NCBI GenBank assembly: GCA_012519705.1
Contig: JAAYPR010000041.1
Span: 1 to 50,987, forward strand
Source of the DNA: Campylobacteraceae bacterium
Lineage (GTDB): Bacteria > Campylobacterota > Campylobacteria > Campylobacterales > Campylobacteraceae
Direction of reading: 5' to 3'
Length of the DNA stretch: 50,987 nt
This document shows, one piece after another, positions 42,701-50,464 of the stretch; position 1 is the first letter of the stretch, and the number at the start of each line of letters is the position of its first letter. A model generated the notes under the pieces. It searched no databases, was not told the origin of the DNA, and was given only the letters and a program-made list of their open reading frames with translations. Both the position numbers and the translations under genes were made by a program.

Positions 42701-43210
42701 AACCAAAAATATACAGCAAAAGGCGACTACTATACTTATGGCATAGAGTTTAACAACCTTTTATATAAAGATGTTAGATTTGATAATGGCATAAGAGTTG
42801 TGCCTTATATGGGGCTTGATTTGGCGTATGGTAAAATTTCAAATATCAAAGAAGATAGTGGTCCAATGCAGTTAGAAATAGATGCTGATGACTACTACAG
42901 CATAAGACCAAATTTCGGTGTTGAAGTTGGATATACTATACCAATTAGTGAAAATAACTACATAAACGCCTCACTTGATACCAAGCTATATAAAGAGCTT
43001 GGTAAAATAAACGAGGCTGGAAGTAGAGCGAAATTTAGAGATGGAAGTACTTACTATGGTCTTCATAGAGATGATGAAGAAGATGAAAATGTAGAAATTA
43101 CAGCAAGAGTTAAGTATGAGTCTAGAAATTTCGGCGTAGGAGCAAAAGCTGGATATAACACTAAATATCAAGATAGCTTCATAGGTTTAGATTTTAGACT
43201 AAAATTCTAA
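36707..43210 (+). CDS. Giant classical (type Va) autotransporter
   Basis: 2167 residues. Signal peptide MFGKFKWQLAVLSAIPSCLSA, then a mature N-terminus with a Pro-rich hinge near 162-175 (APAAPKEPKKPKD). The long passenger is built of beta-helix-like units. From about residue 780 to 1550 a short motif, [NSD]S[VA]G[IMV]Y-like, returns every ~20-45 residues (for example SSFGIYMN, ESAGIFGD, KSAGVYAD, DSIGMYAR, NSVGAYML), with NHGTI / NYGVI turns between. A C-terminal beta-barrel at about 1880-2167 ends in Phe (LDFRLKF). The protein should be secreted through its own barrel and act at the cell surface, probably as an adhesin; no protease or other catalytic motif was seen. The passenger style recalls fusobacterial autotransporters. 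Confidence 0.92.
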   Translation: MFGKFKWQLAVLSAIPSCLSAWTLLPHYLEKLDENRTYQFGINYLYFNDGNKDKSHLTDALDGSIYPPGFKGDVIDDILISYIPKGGDKISNNLNKSHIISLLGGDDSKHKDKWYYEKPHILSTPMNSIVLPDGDISIFNNISGIKVPVISENLAPYELRHVDVPQAPAAPKEPKKPKDVSITITGAGANPSNSRFTYWGGNEANNANYSNISQVNIESGTFIADDKKIDVRSYKASLPYGVTSARYWDYSDNTFKTSTEATFDKTPDGVYDNRNAFFYTLLKNPYSYFSENTNIHYNEGAAGYWDPAREFLLNFETEGVISKTFDQLRDDGDISQAVYDDATNYRNYMPKYVLDLSNKKHTLFFDGKGLVEIGPKTKAFILTTTHSNGAERINIVDNSGRLVLLPPDELMPKQRALFFHSPDTSQQTSYVYANSGKMDVINNSDTALSYAFVLTSYSNSHFKATDVAFINDGEINLYGKNNIGIGLNHANSHKMRKGTNFYLNNPINILSDDSFGLYNLNNDFLKSNDVFSYINLAIGSRSGDTSYTDLKGDVHTINNKEIDGAFGIVYESKVAAPSQEMDGFVKTKIDINQFANNAVGIYPKNGTLKFNSLTDSEKTNFETSFAKAATKIPEADRKHEINILGGKDNSALVVAKVDPAYVSNLEYYGDITIKDGIDADGNPSIGNKAIVALEGGDVKFSGNLKLGESGSPVRQTAGIYSNKGLVTLQNEPNKPKTNLTMYMMQNSSGLYAKEQAAGGVANIKVNPDIDEMKFYGVGAGDDSVGVYSDRNGLIDISGVKLSGKNLASVLVTANGGDIDATGATISYDGDGYALYSDADGSDIILTNATINLTGNSVGLGVKRDTSLAGGYDFAGVKLNNTTIGLGSKNAVAFTIQNLGTIQTSNFTSDEGAIFGGDLANSSVYTINRTGDGKYANLAIIEGLTDYIINTNIDKNLAGEKGDNILAMTTNDEKISFNYAKGIKAQNAKVTLKDGYNVSALMSDVALGNLAMDFPYAVAMTSSKFTDTKDSAQIILEGNNIINVDSASGGKSGVGLYINFGKVDTASTSTINVGSSSSLGNGTGIYAISSDIKNRSSINLNAKDSVGILSYAYKVLDENGNILENEFSTATNSITPASYTSTVLNSGVITTNLDSSFGIYMNNNSVDSDDILNHKDETQFVATNQGTINTKGKSSAGMIANHATVINEGFINVEGDESAGIFGDKQSLLKDVPSTALLENRGVINLKSKSSAGILNDSEDVNSKVIMSGTINSDVIADGSVGISAKTIDVIGGATIDLKSSKSAGVYADGSVANIGNLAKFDMGGDESTYVYINNINNPSTINWNHASQALLQDISVGVYAEKNANNLPNIINIYQGGFDILGNNSAAIYANAKSDINLAAGTKINILGDKNYGIIAKNGSSVQSYADIDMSGSSGSVGILTKDGGDIKNYGVIKVGNSDVQNSYYSVGMAIDGPGRIENHGTIDVVGKDSIGMYARGTASTVAANYADIVVRPSAENGIAMYTDGATIENHGTIALQANNSVGAYMLNGSVLKNYGTFKIENSSAYEVFKDNSGVKINPAGEEEPGKTYVPVSKIKITSSSTSDVEKGIENLNIKVEGYDYKVTYGGKEVLSSEIAHVYLPPVPNATTIDPKNQVNAELDGILSEVAVDFDSLINQTSVKNASETLKDTTIPANILAMYADTSGVQTTKPISGLENLPTNSQILLYVGPEATYNTNAKVVSVEKNIISPFIDAMDKSLATQKAILAGSLTWQAFADFDTAATNKNQINSLVLAKVPYTAFVDKNSKDYKLYEALEEKYSNALPGTPEKEIFNKISSLGKNEEFTLHKAFKGMAGNQYAGVQTRAASSADVFAREFDDLMRWDTNSTDTTKFKAFGHSIERKAREIGLYGFDKDVYGVFVLNNHDLDLDENSHGWFAGIAHETYDFKDAGDSEEKALTAQIGYYINNALELGDRPFTNHLAKIALNGSYREMERNFYVNNQKYTAKGDYYTYGIEFNNLLYKDVRFDNGIRVVPYMGLDLAYGKISNIKEDSGPMQLEIDADDYYSIRPNFGVEVGYTIPISENNYINASLDTKLYKELGKINEAGSRAKFRDGSTYYGLHRDDEEDENVEITARVKYESRNFGVGAKAGYNTKYQDSFIGLDFRLKF

Positions 43211-43215
43211 TCAAA

Positions 43216-43246
43216 TTTTTGGCAAGGCTAAAAACCTTGCCAAAAA
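43216..43246. terminator. Bidirectional terminator between autotransporter and murI
   Basis: Stem TTTTTGGCAAGG / CCTTGCCAAAAA around CTAAAAA. Runs of T follow on both strands, and it fills the whole gap between the two convergent genes. Confidence 0.85.
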
Positions 43247-44047
43247 TTAATTAATTTCTCTCATTTTTTCAAGTCTGTTTAGATAGGTTTTTATTTTTTT
43301 TAGTTCTTTTGTGGACAGCTCATTTTTTGAGTAAAAGTAGGTTGTTTTGTTGTTTTGGCTTGGCTTGGCGTTTATGAGCTTATCACTCTCATAATTATAA
43401 AATTTACCTATTTCATCTATAAGCCTATTAATAGTTCCAAGGTTTCCATCTATAATTTCTACATTTTCTGGCAAGATTTCTCTAAAACTATCTTTAAAAT
43501 AGTTAAAATGAGTACATCCTAAAACCAAAGATGAAGCTCTATCAAGCTCAAATTTACTAAACTCATCTTTTATATAGTTTTTTACTTCCACACTTTCAAA
43601 CTTCAAATTCTCAGCAAACTCAACAAGTTTTGGCATAGGAAGCCCCCAAACTTCGCTTTTAGTTTTGGCTATTAAATTTGAAAGTTTTTCGCCTTTTATG
43701 GTTAAAGGTGTGGCGATTAGAAGTATCGGATACCCGTGAAACTTATCATTTGCTAGTTTTATGGCTGGTTCCATCCCAATGATTGGGATGTTAAAACTCT
43801 CTCTTAGCTCATTTATAGCGGCCGAAGTTGCGGTATTGCAAGCCACAACAACAGCTTTTGCTCCTTTTGAAACTAAAAACTCCACCGCATCAAAACTAAG
43901 TTTTATAATCTCATCTTTTGATTTTATCCCGTAAGGGACGTTTTTAGTATCGGCAAAGTATAAAAACTCGGTGTTAGAAAAGTGCCTAAAAGCCTCGCTT
44001 AGCACACTTAAACCACCGATTCCTGAGTCAAAAAAAGCTATTTTCAT
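43247..44047 (-). CDS. murI: Glutamate racemase
   Basis: 266 residues. FFDSGIGGLSVL at 5-16 carries the conserved Asp. The two catalytic cysteines are in VVACNTATSAA (about 66-76) and LVLGCTHFNYF (about 175-185). NVPYGIKS is also conserved. It supplies D-glutamate for peptidoglycan. It lies 49 bases after msrAB on the same strand, with AAGGAAATTT in front of the ATG, so it may be cotranscribed with msrAB. Confidence 0.95.
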   Translation of the reverse strand: MKIAFFDSGIGGLSVLSEAFRHFSNTEFLYFADTKNVPYGIKSKDEIIKLSFDAVEFLVSKGAKAVVVACNTATSAAINELRESFNIPIIGMEPAIKLANDKFHGYPILLIATPLTIKGEKLSNLIAKTKSEVWGLPMPKLVEFAENLKFESVEVKNYIKDEFSKFELDRASSLVLGCTHFNYFKDSFREILPENVEIIDGNLGTINRLIDEIGKFYNYESDKLINAKPSQNNKTTYFYSKNELSTKELKKIKTYLNRLEKMREIN

Positions 44048-44096
44048 AAATTTCCTTAAAAGGCTAAATTTAACTCAAATTTGATAAATTCTTGCT

Positions 44097-45101
44097 TTAT
44101 TTTACGAATTTCATGTACTCTGCGTAACCTTTTTCCTCCATCTCATCAAGCGGGATAAACTCCAGTGCCGCCCCATTTATACAGTATCTCAAAGCCCCGT
44201 TTGGACCATCGTCAAAAACATGCCCTAAATGACTATCTGCTTTGAGTGAACGAACTTCAACCCTGCTCATACCAAAGCTAAAATCACTTTTTTCTTTTAG
44301 TTTTGCGATGGGTTTTGTAAAGCTTGGCCAGCCAGAGCCTGAGTTAAACTTATCAGATGAGCTAAAAAGTGGCTCTTTGCTTACGATATCTACATAAATT
44401 CCTTTTTTATAAAAGTCATTTAAAGGACTTGAAAATGGTTTTTCAGTTGCGTTTTCTTGCGTAACTTTGTATGAAATTTCGCTTAAATTTTCTCTTAACT
44501 CTTCATCACTTGGTTTTATAAATTTTGGCTCATTTTTGCGAGCTTCAAGTGGCTTTTTAGCTAAATTTAAATCAATGTGACAATACCCCTTTGGGTTTTT
44601 GCCTAGATAGTCTTGATGATACTCTTCAGCTAAGACGAAGTTTTTAAGTGGCTCAACTTCAACAACTATCTTTTTTAGATAGTGTTTTTGCTCCTCTTTT
44701 ATGAAATTTAGAGCGAAATTTCCACTTATCTCATCAATGTAGTAAATTCCCGCTCTATACTGCGTGCCGATATCGTTTCCTTGTTTGTTTAGCGAAGTTG
44801 GGTCGATGATTCTAAAAAAGTGTTTTAAAACTTCATCTAAGCTTATGATTTCTTTGTCATAAACAAGGTGTAAAACTTCAGCGTGTCCTGTGACGTCAAT
44901 TTCTTTGTAACTTGTTTTATCGCTTTTTCCATTTGCGTAACCAACAGTTGTTTTTATAACGCCGTTAAGTTGCTTAAAATAGCCTTCCACTCCCCAAAAG
45001 CAACCTCCGCCTAAATAAATTTCGTTTAAATTTTCCATTTTGTTCTCATTTCCTATTAAATTTGCAAACATTAAAAGTAAACTAACTAAAATTTTTCGCA
45101 T
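44097..45101 (-). CDS. msrAB: Exported bifunctional methionine sulfoxide reductase MsrA-MsrB
   Basis: 334 residues. A signal peptide ([19 protein letters not shown]) points to the periplasm. MsrA domain at about 25-180 has [12 protein letters not shown] (catalytic Cys34) and [17 protein letters not shown]. MsrB domain at about 195-330 has [20 protein letters not shown] and the catalytic Cys in [11 protein letters not shown]. The zinc-binding CxxC pairs found in many MsrB proteins are not seen. The enzyme reduces both S- and R-methionine sulfoxide in exported proteins. AAAGGATAAAAAA precedes the ATG. Confidence 0.95.
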   Translation of the reverse strand: MRKILVSLLLMFANLIGNENKMENLNEIYLGGGCFWGVEGYFKQLNGVIKTTVGYANGKSDKTSYKEIDVTGHAEVLHLVYDKEIISLDEVLKHFFRIIDPTSLNKQGNDIGTQYRAGIYYIDEISGNFALNFIKEEQKHYLKKIVVEVEPLKNFVLAEEYHQDYLGKNPKGYCHIDLNLAKKPLEARKNEPKFIKPSDEELRENLSEISYKVTQENATEKPFSSPLNDFYKKGIYVDIVSKEPLFSSSDKFNSGSGWPSFTKPIAKLKEKSDFSFGMSRVEVRSLKADSHLGHVFDDGPNGALRYCINGAALEFIPLDEMEEKGYAEYMKFVK

Positions 45102-45190
45102 TTTTTTATCCTTTTTAAAAAGTTACAAAATGGTATCAAAAATAGATGAATAACCTTAAAATAAATTTGAAATTGTTTGCCTATCTTTTG

Positions 45191-45196
45191 TATAAT
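45191..45196 (+). promoter_or_regulatory. Likely -10 box for the exported unknown protein
   Basis: TTTTGTATAATTAAA, 29 bases before the ATG at 45225. It lies in the divergent gap with msrAB. Confidence 0.5.
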
Positions 45197-45224
45197 TAAA
45201 TATATTCTTATCAAAGGAGATGAC

Positions 45225-46937
45225 ATGGCGAAAAAAATAGTTGCAACTATGCTTTTATGCTTAGGTTTTAATGGGTTATTTGCTTTGGATAGCAACACCA
45301 CAGATGGTAATGTGACCGAAGTAGAAAGTATGCTTTCAAATAGTAAGATTTTTACTTTTATAAAGAGAGAAGCAGCAGAGAGTGAAGGTTTTGAGAAAGG
45401 ATATTTTGAGGGTAAAATTACAAGAGAAGAGGCGGAAAACAGAGTTACAAACTTTATCCAAACTTTTAGTAACTTTGGAGTTTCAAAGGAAGAGGTAGAC
45501 TCACTTATCGCTGACTTTAAAGAGAGCGGTGGGGTACCAAGTGACATTGATTTTAGATATGACTATGAGCTTAAATATCTAGGAGAAAGTCTTGAAAAAG
45601 GCTTTGATATGGATGGTAAAATCACCATTTTAACTCCCGAATATGCAGCTATTGCACAAGCGTTTTTTGGTACATACGCTCCTTTAAATTTAAAGATTAG
45701 CAAAACTTTAGAGGATGCGAAAGTTAAGTTAAGCTTAGCAGAAATCAACCAGTTTATGGATGATAATCAAAGCGAAGCTTTAAAACTTAGTGGGGTAGAG
45801 CTTTCATGGAGCGAGATGGCTGAAAAGCTTAAGGACTTTGGATTTAAATTTGGAGATTTTGAAACAGGCAGTGAATTTGATAAAATACTAGTTAAAAATG
45901 CTTTTTTTAATATAGACTTTAAAGATGGAACTCTTAAAGATATGAGTAATGTTATGGAGAGTAACTTTAAGTCAAGCATAGGCTTTGGAGAGGTCTCAGT
46001 TGCTGGAGTTACACTTCTTAATATGATAAATAACGCAGATATGGCAAATGACTCTGGAAGGCTACACTACATCACAGAGTTAAAATTAGATGAAATTTTA
46101 GCTTTTGGTATGGGTGTTAAGAACTTAAAATATCAAGATGAGCTTTTTGTAGATGAAGAGTTTTATAGCTTTTTAACTTCAAAAGCTTCTGCTCTTGCTA
46201 TGGAAGATGAAAATGTAACCATTGAAGAATTTAAATCAAAATTTGGAAATGGTATCAAATACACCCTTAAAGAGCTATCTTTAGAAAACTCAGCTGGAAA
46301 CAAGCTTAGTTTAGACTTAGCTCTTGATATGGCAAAGCTATATGACACACCAGATGAGAATATACAAAATTTAAATCTTAGCGGAAATTTTGCTATATAT
46401 CCAAATTTCCTTGCATTATTAACTCCTTATGGTGAGTATGCTATGTTTGGAGCGATGATAGATGCTTATGAGGGCTTTAAAAAAGATGATAGTAAAACAT
46501 CTCTAAGCTTTGAAAACAAAAACGGTGAGTTTTTCTTAAATGGTGAGAAGATGGAAAACCCACTGCTTGGAATGTTTGACTCTGAAGAGGAGGGTTCTGA
46601 TGACTATACTGATGAGCCTGAAAGCGATGAAGATATAGCACAACTGGCTGCTAATCTTAATATTTTAACATCTGAAATAGTTATGTATTATAATGTTTCA
46701 GGTGGGTTTTCAGATCAAGGCGTAAGTGCTATGACAAAAATTCTTGTTGTGGATAGTTCAAAAACAAGTGCCGATTTCTTAGTGGAAGGCAAAAAATGTA
46801 TAGAGATAAATTTGTTTGAGAAAAGCTTTACTATCACAAAAGGAGCTGAATCATCAGATGAAGCTTGTGAGGAGCTTTACTCTATTCCAAGCGTTGAGAC
46901 TCTATTAGGAACAGGCGAGTTTAGACTGGGAGTATAG
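45225..46937 (+). CDS. Exported protein of unknown function (DUF945/YdgA-like at best)
   Basis: 570 residues from ATG 45225, which has AAAGGAGATGAC in front; the frame is open 16 codons earlier. Signal peptide MAKKIVATMLLCLGFNGLFA. The rest is acidic, with alternating strands and helices. Segments such as VSVAGVTLLNMINNADM, LHYITELKLDEILAFGMGVKNLKYQDELF and KYTLKELSLENSAGNKLSLDLALDMAKL resemble the repeated amphipathic build of YdgA-like periplasmic proteins. The match is weak and no motif is certain. A highly acidic stretch lies at about 472-490 (DSEEEGSDDYTDEPESDED). Single gene, with a dyad downstream. Confidence 0.75.
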   Translation: MAKKIVATMLLCLGFNGLFALDSNTTDGNVTEVESMLSNSKIFTFIKREAAESEGFEKGYFEGKITREEAENRVTNFIQTFSNFGVSKEEVDSLIADFKESGGVPSDIDFRYDYELKYLGESLEKGFDMDGKITILTPEYAAIAQAFFGTYAPLNLKISKTLEDAKVKLSLAEINQFMDDNQSEALKLSGVELSWSEMAEKLKDFGFKFGDFETGSEFDKILVKNAFFNIDFKDGTLKDMSNVMESNFKSSIGFGEVSVAGVTLLNMINNADMANDSGRLHYITELKLDEILAFGMGVKNLKYQDELFVDEEFYSFLTSKASALAMEDENVTIEEFKSKFGNGIKYTLKELSLENSAGNKLSLDLALDMAKLYDTPDENIQNLNLSGNFAIYPNFLALLTPYGEYAMFGAMIDAYEGFKKDDSKTSLSFENKNGEFFLNGEKMENPLLGMFDSEEEGSDDYTDEPESDEDIAQLAANLNILTSEIVMYYNVSGGFSDQGVSAMTKILVVDSSKTSADFLVEGKKCIEINLFEKSFTITKGAESSDEACEELYSIPSVETLLGTGEFRLGV

Positions 46938-46953
46938 AAAGTTCAACTTTATA

Positions 46954-46983
46954 AGACCTAAAACAATATCGTTTTAGGTCTTA
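46954..46983 (+). terminator. Hairpin downstream of the exported unknown protein
   Basis: 12-bp perfect stem AAGACCTAAAAC / GTTTTAGGTCTT with a 6-base loop. No T-run follows on the plus strand (ACCTAATTAA), so it may only stabilise the 3' end. Confidence 0.6.
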
Positions 46984-47061
46984 CCTAATTAATATAAGAA
47001 AATTTTAAGTGTTAAAACGGTACCATTTCAATCTTGATTTAATTTTATAAAAGGAACAAAA

Positions 47062-47100
47062 ATGAACCATCCCATGCTTAAAGGTAGTAAGATTTTTTAA
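47062..47100 (+). other. 12-codon mini-ORF upstream of metE
   Basis: ATG to TAA encodes MNHPMLKGSKIF, with AAAGGAACAAAA as a good ribosome-binding site. Two of the twelve codons are Met. It lies about 200 bases before metE and is followed by a dyad at 47104-47117. It could be a leader peptide, or a chance ORF behind a Shine-Dalgarno-like sequence. Confidence 0.4.
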
Positions 47101-47103
47101 TTT

Positions 47104-47210
47104 ATGCACTTGTGCATCTATCTATGTTCCAAATTCACATAAATTCTTTTATAGACTTACAGGATATAATAAACACTTAATATTCTTTGATATGTGCGAC
47201 TAGCACATAT
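47104..47210 (+). promoter_or_regulatory. metE upstream region: two related dyads around a -10 box
   Basis: The 46938-47297 gap holds dyad 1, ATGCACTTGTGCAT (47104-47117), a TATAAT at 47165-47170, and dyad 2, ATATGTGC-GACTA-GCACATAT (47190-47210), followed by TTTTAC. Both dyads share the half-site GCACA/TGTGC. Dyad 2 lies just after the predicted start site. It could be an operator or an attenuator hairpin. AAAGGATAAATTT precedes the metE ATG. Confidence 0.45.
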
Positions 47211-47297
47211 TTTTACACAAATATAATCAATCAACAAAAAAATTAATATAAAAAACAAACAAATTTAAAAATAAAATTTAATTAAAAGGATAAATTT

Positions 47298-49544
47298 ATG
47301 GTAAAAAGTTTCGTAACAGGTTTCCCAAGAATCGGGGAAAAAAGAGAGTTAAAGTTTGCACTAGAGAAATTCTGGGCTGGTAAAATCGAGTTTGATGAAG
47401 TAAAAGAGGTTGCAAAAGAGCTAAAAACTAGACATTATGGCTATCAAAAAGAAGCTGGCATTGACGTTATCAGTTCAAACGACTTCTCATTTTATGACAT
47501 TATGCTAGACCACATCGTTGCATTTAACGCTATTCCAGAGAGATTTGCTCACTTAAAAGGTAAAGAACTTTACTTTGCACTTGCAAGAGGAAACAAAGAA
47601 CTTGGTGCGTTAGAAATGACAAAATGGTTTAACACAAACTACCACTACATCGTGCCAGAACTTAGCAAAGAGACAAAATTTGAGTTAAACTCAACTAAAT
47701 TTATAAACGAACTTAAATTTGCTAAAGAAAACGGTGTAAATGCAAAACTAAACCTAGTAGGACCTATTACATTTTTAGCGTTATCAAAAACAAGCGATGG
47801 AAGTTGTCAATTTGGCTTACTTGATAGCTTAGTAGCTGAGTATGAAAAACTTCTAAAAGAAGTTGCAAGCGTGGCAAGTGGCGTTATAGTTCAGTTTGAA
47901 GAGCCTATATTTGTAAAAACTGCGGGTCAAGAACTGCTTAAATATGTAAAGTCAGTCTATTCAAAACTAGCACAAAACAAAGATATTAAAATACTTTTCA
48001 CAAGCTACTTTGAACACGCGTTTGAAGCTGTAGATGAGGTTATCGGCACTGGCGTTTGGGCTATCGGACAAGACTACGTTCACGGAGCGTTTTGTGAGAA
48101 AAATTTAGAAAAAATCGCTAACTCAAACCTAGTTCTTTTTGCAGGACTGATTGATGGTAGAAATATTTGGAAAAGCGACATCTCTAAAAAATATGAACTT
48201 GCTAAAAAACTTCAAAACAAACTTGGAAATGATAGATTATATATAGGAACAAGTTGCTCGCTTCTACACGTTCCATTTACTTTAAAATATGAAGAAAAAC
48301 TAAACCCTGAGCTTAAAAACTGGCTAAGCTTCGCAGTTGAAAAGCTTGATGAGGTAGCACTTTTAACAGATCTATTAAACGGTAAAGATGGTGGCGAGAG
48401 ACTAAAAGCAAATATCCAAGCAAACAATGATAGAAAAACTTCACAAGTTGTTCATAAACAAAGCGTTGCTGATAGGGTTAAAAACTTAACTAAATTTGAG
48501 AGAGAGTTAAAATTTGAAGAGAGAATCAAAATTCAAAGAGAAGCTCTAAATTACCCAGTTTTACCAACAACAACCATCGGAAGTTTCCCGCAAACAACAG
48601 AACTTAGACAGATGAGAAACGCTTATAAAAAAGGTTTAATTAATACTGAGGCTTACGAAAACCACATTAAAGAGTATATAAAAGAGTGCGTTGCTTTCCA
48701 AGAAGAAATTGGACTTGATGTACTAGTTCACGGTGAGCCCGAGAGAAACGACATGGTTGAGTATTTTGGCGAACTACTTGATGGTTTTGCATTTACAGAG
48801 AATGGCTGGGTTCAAAGCTATGGCAGTAGATGTGTAAAACCACCACTTCTTTACGCTGACGTTAGCAGACCTGAGCCGATGACTGTTAGATGGATAACTT
48901 ACGCTCAAAGCTTAACTAAAAAACCTATGAAGGGAATGCTAACAGGACCTGTAACTATCCTAAACTGGTCATTTGTAAGAGATGATGAGCCAAAAGATTT
49001 AGTTGCTACGCAAGTTGCTCTATGTATCGCAGACGAAATCGACGACTTACAAAAAGCAGGGATTAAGATAGTTCAAGTTGATGAAGCAGCGTTTAAAGAG
49101 GGCTATCCACTAAGAGATGAAAATATCAAAGCTTATGAGGATTCAGCTGTTAAGTCGTTTAGACTCTCAGTTGCAAGTGCCGAGCCTTCGACGCAAATTC
49201 ACACTCATATGTGTTACTCTGAGTTTAATGATATCATTAAAACTATTGAAGATATGGACGCTGATGTTATCAGTATCGAGACAGCAAGAAGTGGAAACGA
49301 GCTTCTAAAAATCTTTAAAGAAGTTGGATACAAAGCAGAAGTAGGACCAGGAGTTTACGACATCCACAGCCCAAGAGTTCCAAGCGTTGAAGAGATGGTT
49401 AAGCAAATTGATTTAATTTTAGAAGTTCTACCAAAAGAACAACTTTGGATAAACCCAGATTGTGGTCTAAAAACTAGAAAATGGGAAGAGGTAAAACCAA
49501 GCCTTAAAAACCTAGTAGAAGCTACAAAGATAGCAAGAGTATAA
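47298..49544 (+). CDS. metE: Cobalamin-independent methionine synthase
   Basis: 748 residues, close to the family's usual length. N-terminal half begins VKSFVTGFPRIGEKRELKFALEKFW. The C-terminal catalytic half has LPTTTIGSFPQTTELR (about 422-437), VHGEPERNDMVEYFGE and MLTGPVTILNWSF. Zinc ligands are in HTHMCYSEF (His and Cys, about 634-642) and the last Cys in NPDCGLKTR (about 720-728). It methylates homocysteine from methyl-tetrahydrofolate polyglutamate. Directly downstream is an MTHFR-family gene that would supply the methyl donor (2-base gap). Confidence 0.97.
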   Translation: MVKSFVTGFPRIGEKRELKFALEKFWAGKIEFDEVKEVAKELKTRHYGYQKEAGIDVISSNDFSFYDIMLDHIVAFNAIPERFAHLKGKELYFALARGNKELGALEMTKWFNTNYHYIVPELSKETKFELNSTKFINELKFAKENGVNAKLNLVGPITFLALSKTSDGSCQFGLLDSLVAEYEKLLKEVASVASGVIVQFEEPIFVKTAGQELLKYVKSVYSKLAQNKDIKILFTSYFEHAFEAVDEVIGTGVWAIGQDYVHGAFCEKNLEKIANSNLVLFAGLIDGRNIWKSDISKKYELAKKLQNKLGNDRLYIGTSCSLLHVPFTLKYEEKLNPELKNWLSFAVEKLDEVALLTDLLNGKDGGERLKANIQANNDRKTSQVVHKQSVADRVKNLTKFERELKFEERIKIQREALNYPVLPTTTIGSFPQTTELRQMRNAYKKGLINTEAYENHIKEYIKECVAFQEEIGLDVLVHGEPERNDMVEYFGELLDGFAFTENGWVQSYGSRCVKPPLLYADVSRPEPMTVRWITYAQSLTKKPMKGMLTGPVTILNWSFVRDDEPKDLVATQVALCIADEIDDLQKAGIKIVQVDEAAFKEGYPLRDENIKAYEDSAVKSFRLSVASAEPSTQIHTHMCYSEFNDIIKTIEDMDADVISIETARSGNELLKIFKEVGYKAEVGPGVYDIHSPRVPSVEEMVKQIDLILEVLPKEQLWINPDCGLKTRKWEEVKPSLKNLVEATKIARV

Positions 49545-49546
49545 TT

Positions 49547-50428
49547 ATGCTTAGCGACAAGCTTAAAAACGGGAGTGTGCTGCTTTACGGCGTCACGCCC
49601 CCAAAACTAGGCACTAGTGATGAAAAGGTTGAGGGCATCGCAGCAAGGCTAAAAACTAGAGTTCCAAAAGAGCTAGTTGATGGCTTTGTGATTTACGACT
49701 TGCAAGATGAGAGTAGTAGGAACTCAAATGATAGGATATTTGAGTTTTTTGACACTATCGCCCCAGAAGTTTATCATCAAAACTATCTAAGCGAGTATGA
49801 GGCGGTCATTTACAAAGTTGCAAACAAACATACCCCTGATGAGTTTGCTAAATTTATACAAAGCGTTAATAGCCCCGTTGTTTTAGTGGGTTCAAGTTCA
49901 AGCAAGGAAAAGGTCAAATTTAGCCTAAAAGATGCGTATAAGATAAAAAACGAACTTGCACCAAATTTAACAATGGGCGGGATTTGTATACCTGAACGCC
50001 ACACCGCTAAAGGCGATGAGAACTTTAGAGTTGCAAGAAAGAGCATAGATGGATGTGAGTTTTTCATAACTCAAGCGGTTTATGACTTAGAAAGTGCTAA
50101 GAAATTCATAGATGACTACGCTAAAATGGAAGTTGAAAAGAAGAAAATCATCTTTACTCTCACGCCATGTGGCTCTGCAAAAATGCTAAATTTTATGAAA
50201 TGGCTAGGAATTTATGTAGGCAAAGAGATAGAAAAAACTCTTCTTAGTAGTGAAAATATGCTTGAAACATCAGTAAATTTGAACATAGAGATGTTTAAAT
50301 TCCTACAAATTTATAGCAAAAACAAAGGCATAAGCATCGGCGTAAACGTTGAGAGCATCTCAAAAAGAAAAGTTGAGATAGAAGCCTCTGTTGAATTACT
50401 AAAAAAGATAAGAGAGAATTTAAAGTAA
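49547..50428 (+). CDS. Methylenetetrahydrofolate reductase-family protein
   Basis: 293 residues. It is a TIM-barrel-like protein that I place in the MTHFR family from its size, its metE neighbour and segments such as VLLYGVTPPKLGTSDEKVEGIA, DGFVIYDLQDESSRN, MGGICIPERHT and FFITQAVYDLESAKKFIDDY. It lacks the classical MetF N-terminus (SFEFFPP), having YGVTPPK instead, so it is a divergent, non-canonical type. Proposed role: making 5-methyl-tetrahydrofolate for MetE. A bidirectional terminator follows. Confidence 0.75.
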   Translation: MLSDKLKNGSVLLYGVTPPKLGTSDEKVEGIAARLKTRVPKELVDGFVIYDLQDESSRNSNDRIFEFFDTIAPEVYHQNYLSEYEAVIYKVANKHTPDEFAKFIQSVNSPVVLVGSSSSKEKVKFSLKDAYKIKNELAPNLTMGGICIPERHTAKGDENFRVARKSIDGCEFFITQAVYDLESAKKFIDDYAKMEVEKKKIIFTLTPCGSAKMLNFMKWLGIYVGKEIEKTLLSSENMLETSVNLNIEMFKFLQIYSKNKGISIGVNVESISKRKVEIEASVELLKKIRENLK

Positions 50429-50435
50429 AAGCCAT

Positions 50436-50464
50436 AAGCCAAATTTAGTAAAATTTGGCTTTTT
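50436..50464. terminator. Bidirectional terminator between the MTHFR-like gene and the VanZ-like gene
   Basis: 11-bp perfect stem AAGCCAAATTT / AAATTTGGCTT around AGTA, then TTTT. It sits between two convergent stop codons. Confidence 0.85.

Noticed and set aside
42986-43171. Minus-strand ORFs within the autotransporter gene
   Set aside because: They are opposite-strand shadows of a strongly supported coding frame and have no independent support.
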